A stretch of DNA of 64,000 nucleotides. Source: BCD1 sp942492125 (GTDB taxonomy: Bacteria; Bacteroidota; Bacteroidia; Chitinophagales; Saprospiraceae). Shown piece by piece: positions 34,068 through 41,355 of this stretch (the first letter of the stretch is position 1; the number at the start of each line of letters is the position of its first letter). The notes below the pieces were generated by a model. It made no database searches. It worked only from the letters and a program-made list of their open reading frames with translations, and was not told where the DNA came from. Where the stretch lies: NCBI GenBank assembly GCA_942492125.1, contig CALODM010000003.1, positions 24,925 to 88,924 on the forward strand, in the 5' to 3' direction. The translations under genes were made by a program, and so were the position numbers.

Positions 34068-34104
34068 CAGGTTAAACAGGTTTTTCAAACACCTGTTTAA
34101 CCTG
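34068..34104. terminator. Perfect 14-bp-stem hairpin after the ASPIC gene
   Basis: CAGGTTAAACAGGT pairs with ACCTGTTTAACCTG around a 9-base loop, 38 bp after the stop. No T-run follows, so it may protect transcript ends or be a dispersed palindrome. Confidence 0.55.
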
Positions 34105-34174
34105 CAACTTGAAGCGCATAACCTTCAACGTAAATAATTAAAACCAAAAGGGCTGTCCCCTAAAGTCAACTTTT

Positions 34175-34247
34175 ACACAGAACCCGCAGAAAATCGCAGA
34201 AGATATTTTTGAAATTTCTACGATTTTCTGCGGGTTCTGTGTTTTTT
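34175..34247 (+). terminator. Long-stem terminator between convergent genes
   Basis: Arms at 34175-34202 and 34216-34242 (ACACAGAACCCGCAGAAAAT paired with its complement) form a stem of more than 20 bp, followed by TTTTTTG. It closes the ASPIC/FG-GAP transcription unit and may also serve the convergent cytochrome gene. No gene was seen in 34031-34371. Confidence 0.82.
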
Positions 34248-34371
34248 GCGTGACCTGAAAATCTACCCGGGAAATCAGCACTTGTTTCGTCAGGCAACCT
34301 CTTTTTTGTTTATGTCTGCTCCGTCATTCTGCGCCTCACCAGAAAAACGCAGGCTTTTGATCCGGCATAAA

Positions 34372-36318
34372 TCAAAAGACTACCTTCCTGGAAAATTCCC
34401 CAAGTGCTGTGTCCACCTTGATCACAAACACGCCTTTTTGAGTCAACTGAATTGACCGGTGGTCACCTTCCATTTTCGAGATCAACTGTCCTTGGACATT
34501 ATAAATCTCAATACCCAAAACAGCCACGTCCTCGGGAATATCTAACAGGATCCTGCCATCAATAGCAGGGTTCGGATATAACTTAAATCCATCGGTCTTC
34601 GGGTCGTTTAGGCTATTGACTTCAGGAATTAGCACATCCGCCAGTAATTGTTGTTTGATCAGGACAGGCTCCCGGTCAGCCCCATAAAACATTTCTTCGA
34701 ACAACTCTACCTCCGGCGTATTGATCGTGAACAGCTCGCTGACCCAGCGTGGCGGCAAGGTTTGATAAAAAACCTTCACGGACACATCTACATAGCCATC
34801 ATAACCGTTCATCGGAATATTAAAGTGAACGATATCCGCTCCGGTGCCTTCTTCCCCAAGTTCATTTTTATTAAAATCTTCATCCAGTAAGGCAGCTCCG
34901 GCTATTACGGTAGTATCGTAAACAATATCATCGGTTGTAAAACCGAGTGGTGGCAAACGGTTGTCCTTCGCCGGAGTATTCGCACGTTCCAGAACTGTGG
35001 TAAAGTCCCCGTTGACATCCACAGGTACCAACTGGTATATCTGGACTTCATCTTCACTGGAAATGACGTCGTAATGTGGTTCAAAATTGTCGTCATGGCC
35101 AATCACTTCGAAATCCTCATCCATCCTGCCGGAGTGGAACAATGTATCTCCGTTCTCGGAAGTTACCAGGAATTCCACAAAAGCCCTCCGGCTGTTATAT
35201 CCTGAAGGGAATTTATGCCCTGCCTTATTGACGAGTTCCAGATCAAAAAATGCCGTATCGTTTTCTGCTTTTACAAAATCTAAAGACAAATTTAAGGTCT
35301 GTGTTTTGAGCATCGTCAGGGTCTTGGCAATGGTTTCATTAAATGCGGAAATTTTTCCATCCAGGCCCAGAGTATCCCGGTTGTCTTTCATCAGCTCCAG
35401 CATAAAGGAATTGGCCCCTGCAAGATCATGCAATCCGTAGGGCACCCTCCCCTCAATCTTCATATTATCGGACGAAATGATTACCGGTTCTTCCAGGCGT
35501 GGCATATGGCAGGCCTGACAGGTTATATTATCATCATTGTAGGAGGAATTAAGCCATTCATGGTAAGTGGCCTGCTCAACAAATTCTGTACCCGACGGTT
35601 GTCCCTCAAGATCGACAGAAGAGGTGATCAAAGTATGGCAGGAGGCACAAACACCTGCATCATTTATATGAGGACCATACGCAGGTGTAAAACCGGTGTA
35701 AAGCTCCATCGGCGCTTCAAACGGACCGGGATAGGGACCGTAAATCACCCTCGTGGTATCAAAAATCATAAACCCTGAATTGTGATCACCAATATCTGTG
35801 GAACTCATTTTATGGCAAACAGCACAAGAAACACCATCCAGGGCAATGGTATCACTCTGCATTTCCTCAATGGTATAGTGCTCGGCACCCGCATACATGG
35901 CATTATAGTGTCCCATTGGTGCGTGGCAACTCGTGCACAAAGTCTGAAGTTCATTGGAATGGCCGGGATTTATGGTAACCTCATGACTCACCTTTGCCAG
36001 CCAAAAAGGATCTTTGGCGGCCATCCCCATCATGCTGGTCTTCCAATCGTCGTAAACATTGACATCATTCCCAAAGAAATCAACCATAGCATTCCCATTC
36101 AGATCAAACCCATGGCAAGCTACACACTCGCCGGAAGTAGGAAATATCTTTGAACTGTCGACCAGAGGTGGTGGGGTAAAGAACTGAGCATGACCAGCAG
36201 GAATCTTTAACTTCTTCCCCATTACATAATCAGCCTGAATATTGTCTTTTATCGAAAGGAAGGCAACAGCAAAGATTAAAATGGTAAAGCCGTATTTGAA
36301 GTAGGTTTTGAAATTCAT
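34372..36318 (-). CDS. Pentaheme c-type cytochrome with T9SS sorting domain
   Basis: 648 residues with an N-terminal hydrophobic export segment. Five CxxCH haem sites lie at 65 (CVACH), 128 (CTSCH), 165 (CAVCH), 224 (CASCH) and 267 (CQACH), the layout of a cytochrome c554/multihaem-type domain. Residues about 300-560 are beta-rich and may be an Ig-like or binding module (VNKAGHKFPSGYNSRRAFVEF is a familiar phrase of such cytochromes). The tail is a type A T9SS signal (KLYPNPAIDGRILL ... GQLISKM ... EFSRKVVF). Predicted to sit outside the outer membrane and move electrons to or from external acceptors, or to act as a surface oxidoreductase. Partners are not encoded nearby. Confidence 0.88.
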   Translation of the reverse strand: MNFKTYFKYGFTILIFAVAFLSIKDNIQADYVMGKKLKIPAGHAQFFTPPPLVDSSKIFPTSGECVACHGFDLNGNAMVDFFGNDVNVYDDWKTSMMGMAAKDPFWLAKVSHEVTINPGHSNELQTLCTSCHAPMGHYNAMYAGAEHYTIEEMQSDTIALDGVSCAVCHKMSSTDIGDHNSGFMIFDTTRVIYGPYPGPFEAPMELYTGFTPAYGPHINDAGVCASCHTLITSSVDLEGQPSGTEFVEQATYHEWLNSSYNDDNITCQACHMPRLEEPVIISSDNMKIEGRVPYGLHDLAGANSFMLELMKDNRDTLGLDGKISAFNETIAKTLTMLKTQTLNLSLDFVKAENDTAFFDLELVNKAGHKFPSGYNSRRAFVEFLVTSENGDTLFHSGRMDEDFEVIGHDDNFEPHYDVISSEDEVQIYQLVPVDVNGDFTTVLERANTPAKDNRLPPLGFTTDDIVYDTTVIAGAALLDEDFNKNELGEEGTGADIVHFNIPMNGYDGYVDVSVKVFYQTLPPRWVSELFTINTPEVELFEEMFYGADREPVLIKQQLLADVLIPEVNSLNDPKTDGFKLYPNPAIDGRILLDIPEDVAVLGIEIYNVQGQLISKMEGDHRSIQLTQKGVFVIKVDTALGEFSRKVVF

Positions 36319-36434
36319 GCGTTGTATTTTTCTAAAATGGTCTGAACACCGGCTCCTGCCTCATTCGAAAAACGAAAGGAGGAAACAAGTGAACAGGAAT
36401 AATCACTCAAAAACTGCAAATCCTAAAATTATTA

Positions 36435-36442
36435 TATTTTTG
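36435..36442 (+). promoter_or_regulatory. -7 promoter element (TATTTTTG) for the MazG-like gene
   Basis: TATTTTTG matches TAnnTTTG and ends 57 bp before the ATG at 36500. No clear TTTG is seen at the -33 position. Confidence 0.5.
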
Positions 36443-36499
36443 TCCTTTATTTCTAAAAATCGGTGACATTATTTGTCAGCCATCATCGCAAACAGAACT

Positions 36500-36970
36500 A
36501 TGGAAAAACTCGACGCTTTAAACCAGGTAGCAGAATTCCACCGCACCTTTGGCCATCCGGTTGAACCCAACCCGATTATCCCGGCTGAAAAACGCTGCAA
36601 CCTGCGTATTGCCTTACTCGCCGAAGAACTGGAAGAACTCAAAAAAGCCATTGAGGATAAAGACATTGTAGAAATTGCCGATGCCCTTTGTGATCTGCAA
36701 TATGTATTGTCGGGTGCTGTTCTGGAATTTGGCCTGGGAGAAAAATTCAAAGCTCTCTTTGATGAGGTGCAACGATCCAACATGAGCAAAACCTGTAATA
36801 CCCTGGAAGAAGCCGAAGCTACCCAAAAGCACTACAAGGAGACCAGGGGATTTGAAAGCTTCATAGAAAAGTCAGGAGACCACTACCTCGTTTACCGGAA
36901 AGAAGATCATAAAACGCTGAAGTCTGTCAATTATTCTCCCGCTGACCTGGAAGGTTTGCTGGGGGAATAA
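36500..36970 (+). CDS. MazG-like/PRA-PH nucleotide pyrophosphohydrolase
   Basis: 156 residues from the ATG at 36500 (MEKLDALNQVAEFHRTFGHPV); the frame runs up to a TTG at 36473, which would lie close to the predicted transcription start. The all-alpha NTP-PPase signature is clear: RIALLAEELEELKKAIEDKD gives the Mg-binding ExxE pair, and EIADALCDLQYVLSGAVLEFG the downstream ExxD. Such enzymes hydrolyse NTPs or dNTPs to NMP and PPi, or act on phosphoribosyl-ATP. The C-terminal 60 residues are extra (SNMSKTCNTLEEAEATQKHY), as in the family that house-cleans modified nucleotides. It converges with the pterin-like cluster but is on the other strand. Confidence 0.88.
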   Translation: MEKLDALNQVAEFHRTFGHPVEPNPIIPAEKRCNLRIALLAEELEELKKAIEDKDIVEIADALCDLQYVLSGAVLEFGLGEKFKALFDEVQRSNMSKTCNTLEEAEATQKHYKETRGFESFIEKSGDHYLVYRKEDHKTLKSVNYSPADLEGLLGE

Positions 36971-37026
36971 CTTCCCGTTTTTTCCCACGAGTTCAAGGGT
37001 TTCAATCTTCATCGATCTGGTACAAA

Positions 37027-38025
37027 CTACAGCTCTTTCATCAGGCGTTTTGCCGCCTTTTCCCAGGTGTAGTTATTGCCTCTGGCCATTTTTTCGGCAT
37101 TGGCAGCCAATTTTTTATGCAATTCGGGATTTTCAGCTATTCGGCAAAGCTGAACAACAAGACTTTCTATTCTATCACAAACTACACCATTTTTTTCTTC
37201 AAACACATGGTTTCCAGCATTACCTCCGTTTAAAACCAATAAAGGCAAACCCGCTGCTGCTGCCTCCTGAATCGCCATGCCATAGGTTTCCATAAAGGCT
37301 GTTGAGATAAACAAATTAGCCCTGGAATACAATTCCCAAACATCCTCCGGACTTATCTCTCCCAGGTATTGGACATGCTTTTTGAGCATCGGTAAGTGGT
37401 CGATCAATTCCATACACCTCTGTGCATAGGCAGGTTCCAACCGGGCACTTCCGGCAATGGATATCTTCAGTCCCTCCGGTAATCTGGCATCACTCAGATT
37501 TTTCAAAAACGGGACAATACCTTTTCGTTCCTGTAAATTAGCAATGATGAGGGCTTTGACATTTTCAATTCGCCTTTCCGTAATCTCAGGCTTTTTATCC
37601 AGCGCGGGTTCTACAACAATTATTTTTTTTCTAGGTAAACCTCCTTTCTCCAGATACTTTGCTGTAAAATTACTGCTGACCAAAAAACCGTCAAATTTTT
37701 CCAGCAGTTGGCGTTCCCTTTGTTCGAACCACTGAACAGAAGAAAAGCCTTCAGAAGGGTAAAGACTCTCCAGGTGATGCACGATCAACCAATTATTGGC
37801 CTTAGGAAGTAGATAGCTCAATTGGTCGAAAAAAAGGGTGTCCCAAAAAAAGTATTCCTCACGAGTAGATCTCAATGCTGAAAGTTCAGCAGGATTGACC
37901 AAAGAACACTCCTGCCCCATCGCCGATAAAGCATGGATTAATGCCGCATTATAGAGATTCCCCCCCGAGTGAAAAGACACAGGGTCGGGAATGACAAAAT
38001 TTAACTTTTTCCGATCAGGATTCAT
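37027..38025 (-). CDS. GT4-like glycosyltransferase (last gene of the pterin-like cluster)
   Basis: 332 residues from the ATG at 38025, which overlaps the upstream PTPS-like gene by 11 bp. A GT-B fold is indicated by FHSGGNLYNAALIHALSAMGQ (acceptor side), LIIANLQERKGIVPFLKNL, and the nucleotide-sugar site AFMETYGMAIQEAAAAGLPLLVLNGGNAG with two Glu in the ExxxxxxxE arrangement of GT4 enzymes. No signal or membrane segment. The overlap with the PTPS-like gene points to a sugar being added to the product of the cluster. Sugar donor and acceptor are unknown. Confidence 0.85.
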   Translation of the reverse strand: MNPDRKKLNFVIPDPVSFHSGGNLYNAALIHALSAMGQECSLVNPAELSALRSTREEYFFWDTLFFDQLSYLLPKANNWLIVHHLESLYPSEGFSSVQWFEQRERQLLEKFDGFLVSSNFTAKYLEKGGLPRKKIIVVEPALDKKPEITERRIENVKALIIANLQERKGIVPFLKNLSDARLPEGLKISIAGSARLEPAYAQRCMELIDHLPMLKKHVQYLGEISPEDVWELYSRANLFISTAFMETYGMAIQEAAAAGLPLLVLNGGNAGNHVFEEKNGVVCDRIESLVVQLCRIAENPELHKKLAANAEKMARGNNYTWEKAAKRLMKEL

Positions 38026-38386
38026 AAGAGGCCCAGGCAATGTGTGACTCTCCAAGGGTAACTTTCAGCTTTCCGTTAAACTGTCCAGATACTATTTTTT
38101 TCACTTCATCATGGATATACTTTGCCAGGAATTCGGTAGTTGTGAGCTGTCCCTTGAATTGTGGCAATTCGTCTAGATTTTGATAATTAAGGGGGGTGAG
38201 CACTTCTTTTAAAGCATCATGTGCCAGAGAAATGTCGATTACCACCGCCATATCATTCAATGTAGGTGTAAAAAAAGTTACATCAACGATGTAGGTCGCT
38301 CCGTGCATTTTCTGGGCCGGCCCAAATCCCGGGTGTGCGAAGGAATGGGCGATCATTATGTGTTGTCTGATTTTTACGCTGTACAT
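38015..38386 (-). CDS. 6-pyruvoyl-tetrahydropterin synthase/QueD-like protein
   Basis: 123 residues from the ATG at 38386 (a TTG at 38419 is less likely). PTPS-fold signatures: IMIAHSFAHP with the first zinc His, MHGATYIVDVTFF at the HGHxY position, VVIDISLAHDALKEVLTPLNYQNLDELP matching the DFxxLK...LDHxxLNxx motif, and PTTEFLA-like TTTEFLAKYIHDEV. The usual HGH is HGA here, and the DH of LDH is altered to LNY, so the zinc site and activity are probably changed from classical PTPS or QueD. Its place between an MDR dehydrogenase and a glycosyltransferase suggests a step in a pterin-like pathway. Confidence 0.85.
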   Translation of the reverse strand: MYSVKIRQHIMIAHSFAHPGFGPAQKMHGATYIVDVTFFTPTLNDMAVVIDISLAHDALKEVLTPLNYQNLDELPQFKGQLTTTEFLAKYIHDEVKKIVSGQFNGKLKVTLGESHIAWASYES

Positions 38387-38545
38387 AGGTTGGTTGCTGG
38401 TTTTAATTAATTGGTTCAAAAGGATAAAAGATTCAAGGGCTTCAGATGATGAATGAAAAGTATTTCAGGGCTTATCTAAATTTTTTAATGAATGATAATC
38501 AATATCTTACCTTAGGTTTTGCCTTTGTTCAGCCATGGATAGGAC

Positions 38546-39523
38546 TCAAGGTAAAACCTTGTCGGAGTGATATTTAATACAACATCCCAACCCTTCAAAA
38601 TTTCCTTGCCGCAAATCTTTGAAAAAAGCAGGAGACTCTTCAAATAAAATCACCTTGTTTATATGGTTATCAAAAACGTCAGATTTCAACAATTCAAAAA
38701 CCACTTTTTTCCTTCGTTTATAGTCCCACCGAATGCTTCGAGCAGCAGGTATCCTGGAAACCTGCGAACTGATTATCTTTTTGCGAAGGTAATGAAAATC
38801 CGATCCCAACTGGAGGTTTACAGCAGCATTTCCATACCAGCTGAGTTCAATAATTTTGCCCTCTGTGCCAACACTTAGGATACACTGTTGCAGGGCATTT
38901 CCATTGGCGGTAGTATTAAAAGCTGCATCAAAATAGTGTTCCGGAATATCTTCCATCAATTGGAATCCCTGCTGCCTGGCCAGTTGTCGTTTATTTTCAT
39001 CCTTTTCCAAAACAAATAACTCAACTGCCGGCATCATTTTCAAAACCCTGGACAACAGAGATCCTATCATACCAAACCCGGCGACCAAAACCCGGTCACC
39101 AACACTCACCCCGGCATCCCAGATGGCATTAACGACGGTCTCCACATTACTTGCCAAAGTCGCTCTTTTGGCCGGAACGGCTTGTGGAATTTCAAAAATA
39201 GCTGAACTGTTCACCCTGATGACTTCCTGGTGGGGGTGCAACAAATGAACCTTTTTTCCGAAAAATGCTCCGGGAGTTACTACTTCGCCAACGAGAGAAT
39301 AACCGTATTTCACCGGAAAACCAAAGTCTCCTTCCATATAAGGCACCCTCATCGCTTCCCGGGCATTTTCAGGAACGAATCCTTTAGCGACGAGTCTTTC
39401 TGTTCCTGTACTGATGAGTGAGTACAGGCTTTTGATTTCCAAGACGCCTGATTCCAGCGCTCCATAATTCACCTGACGGAGTTCAGAAAAATCCCCGGAA
39501 TTGTGCCATAAGGCTCTATTCAT
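38546..39523 (-). CDS. MDR-family (zinc-type alcohol dehydrogenase-like) oxidoreductase
   Basis: 325 residues, ATG start. The GroES-like half has SLISTGTERLVAKGFVPENA, YSLVGEVV and HPHQEVIRV. The Rossmann half has VGDRVLVAGFGMIGSLLSRVLKMM with the GxGxxG-like dinucleotide loop. The classic GHE catalytic zinc motif is not apparent, which is usual in this branch of dehydrogenases (biosynthetic, bacteriochlorophyllide- or threonine-dehydrogenase-like). Predicted NAD(P)-dependent reduction or oxidation of a cluster intermediate. Starts 44 bp after the RibD-like stop. The last codons include a CAAGG-N5-CCTTG palindrome. Confidence 0.83.
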   Translation of the reverse strand: MNRALWHNSGDFSELRQVNYGALESGVLEIKSLYSLISTGTERLVAKGFVPENAREAMRVPYMEGDFGFPVKYGYSLVGEVVTPGAFFGKKVHLLHPHQEVIRVNSSAIFEIPQAVPAKRATLASNVETVVNAIWDAGVSVGDRVLVAGFGMIGSLLSRVLKMMPAVELFVLEKDENKRQLARQQGFQLMEDIPEHYFDAAFNTTANGNALQQCILSVGTEGKIIELSWYGNAAVNLQLGSDFHYLRKKIISSQVSRIPAARSIRWDYKRRKKVVFELLKSDVFDNHINKVILFEESPAFFKDLRQGNFEGLGCCIKYHSDKVLP

Positions 39524-39567
39524 ATCCTAATGTTTTATTGAGGTCCGAAAAAAATGAGCAGTCATCT

Positions 39568-40509
39568 TCATACCAGGCAACCGGCAAACATGATGGCATC
39601 GCCCATCTTCCAGAATCGGAAATTTTCAAACTGGAGACCATCCGTAACCTGTTCAATACGCGGTAACTGGATGGCTTGTTTTCCAGAGCCAAACAGCATG
39701 GGTGCCAGATGCAGCTGTAATACATCCACTTTTTTGTCTTCCATGAAATTCGAGGTGGTCATTGGTCCGCCTTCAAGATAAACAGAATACAAGCCCCGGG
39801 AAAACAGGAACTGCAGGATAGATTCCGCGGCAATATGATAAGTATCGCTTTCCAGTTTAAAATAATTCACCCCTTCCGGAAAAGAGCAATCGATACTCCC
39901 CAGTACCGTAACTTCTTCGGGACAAGCCTCGAACAAACTGTCAAAATCTTCACAGGAATGCCCGATGACCACCCGATGAGGATTCGGGCCTGGCACCATA
40001 CGAACCGTTAGCTTTGGTTTATCAAATTTAACGGTACCACTTCCCACCATAATGGCATCACATAAGGCTCGCATCCTGTGCGCATGAATTAGATTTTCCT
40101 CATTGCCAATCCATTTGGAGTGGCCTGTAGCTGTGGCGATCTTACCATCAAGGGTTTGCGCAAAATGAGCAACGGCAAGGGATCTGCCTGCTTTTAAGGC
40201 ATGTAATTTAAGCAGACAATAAGGCAGGTAAATGTGTAAAAACTGAAGATGCTTCTTTTTGAGCTTACCTTTCTTTTTAAGGATAACCTCACATAGGTCT
40301 TTAACTACAAATACCGTACTGTGCTTCGCCTCTACATCCGCCTGCTGATCTATGAGAATCAGGATGGAATGCATTTGTGGGCGAAAGTGCTGCAGCTGGT
40401 TTACGGAGACTTTCCCGCCCACCACGATATGGCAAAAAGCTATTTCCCCGACATAAGCATCTATGCGGGTTTTTAATTCAAGCAGCTTTAGCCATAATTT
40501 GTCTTTCAT
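39568..40509 (-). CDS. RibD C-terminal (DHFR-like) reductase with an unusual N-terminal region
   Basis: 313 residues, ATG start. Residues about 110-313 are a RibD_C/dihydrofolate-reductase-like domain: RSLAVAHFAQTLDGKIATATG, WIGNEENLIHAHRMRALCDAIMVGSGTV, DKPKLTVR, and LYSVYLEGGPMTTSNFMEDKKVDVLQLHLAPMLFGSG. This domain reduces the ribosylamino-pyrimidine made by GTP cyclohydrolase II in riboflavin synthesis. Residues 1-105 replace the usual RibD deaminase: no HAE or PCxxxGrTPPC zinc motif is present, so the deamination step would be absent. That argues for a branch away from riboflavin. It follows the GCHII gene by 48 bp. Confidence 0.85.
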   Translation of the reverse strand: MKDKLWLKLLELKTRIDAYVGEIAFCHIVVGGKVSVNQLQHFRPQMHSILILIDQQADVEAKHSTVFVVKDLCEVILKKKGKLKKKHLQFLHIYLPYCLLKLHALKAGRSLAVAHFAQTLDGKIATATGHSKWIGNEENLIHAHRMRALCDAIMVGSGTVKFDKPKLTVRMVPGPNPHRVVIGHSCEDFDSLFEACPEEVTVLGSIDCSFPEGVNYFKLESDTYHIAAESILQFLFSRGLYSVYLEGGPMTTSNFMEDKKVDVLQLHLAPMLFGSGKQAIQLPRIEQVTDGLQFENFRFWKMGDAIMFAGCLV

Positions 40510-40557
40510 AAACGAAAGCAGAATTAAGCATTAATGAATATATCATTCCAGATAATC

Positions 40558-41145
40558 TTACAACTTATACAGGTGCCCCATTTCATCCTGTTTGGTTTTG
40601 AGATAACCACGGTTGTTGTCATTGGGCTTAATAATGGTTGGGACTCTCTCCGTTACCTTGACCGGTCCATTCTCAAACGCTTCAATTTTTTCAGGATTAT
40701 TGGTCATAAGTTTAATTTCCTTAATCCCAAGAGACACAAGCATATCAACGGCGATATCGTACTTTCTGGCATCCCGTTCCAATCCAAGATGTAAATTGGC
40801 ATCTACGGTATTAAAACCTTTATCCTGAAGATTATAGGCTTTCAATTTATTGATGATGCCAATACCACGACCTTCCTGCCGCAGATACAGTACAATTCCT
40901 CCTTGTTCAGCGGCCATTTTCAAGGCCATGTCAAGTTGTTCCCCGCAATCGCATCGCTTTGAATGGAAAAGATCTCCGGTTATACATTCCGAATGTACCC
41001 GTGTCAGAACAGGTCCCGCAGAAATATCACATGATTGGTGGACCAATGCCAAATGAGGCATCCACTCATCCTCTTTTTCCGCAAACGCGATCATATTGAA
41101 TTCTCCCCAGGGTGTGGGGATCATTGCTTCTGCGTGTTTTTTCAT
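40558..41145 (-). CDS. ribA: GTP cyclohydrolase II (RibA-like)
   Basis: 195 residues, the normal length of stand-alone GCHII. The zinc site is intact: VHSECITGDLFHSKRCDCGEQ gives Cys54, Cys65 and Cys67. The GTP-binding and catalytic phrases LRQEGRGIGIINKLKAYNLQDKG and TVDANLHLGLERDARKYD follow, with MTNNPEKIEAFE near the end. It opens the guanine ring of GTP to 2,5-diamino-6-ribosylamino-pyrimidinone phosphate, releasing formate and PPi. It is not fused to a RibB domain and is the first gene of a five-gene cluster lacking other riboflavin genes, so it may serve a specialised pathway. The symbol reflects family membership only. A TAAATTTG -7-like element lies at 41316-41309 (minus strand). Confidence 0.93.
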   Translation of the reverse strand: MKKHAEAMIPTPWGEFNMIAFAEKEDEWMPHLALVHQSCDISAGPVLTRVHSECITGDLFHSKRCDCGEQLDMALKMAAEQGGIVLYLRQEGRGIGIINKLKAYNLQDKGFNTVDANLHLGLERDARKYDIAVDMLVSLGIKEIKLMTNNPEKIEAFENGPVKVTERVPTIIKPNDNNRGYLKTKQDEMGHLYKL

Positions 41146-41355
41146 TAAAAAAAGTTTAAAAAAAGTTTTCCGGCTTTATCGAATCGGAATCCCTTAATGT
41201 TAAATGTCAAACCCAGCCAAGCTTGCTGCTTCGAAAAGAACTACAACTTACAGCGGATTTTGTTCTATTTTAATGGATTTTGGTATTAGTACGGGCATGC
41301 TTCGACTGCAAATTTAACAATTTCCAACAAAAGAATTTTCCCCTCCGGATATTTG

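Noticed and set aside
41146..41355. FMN riboswitch ahead of the GCHII gene
   Set aside because: I looked for the conserved FMN-aptamer words (such as GGGGCAG and CCGACCGGCGG) and found none.
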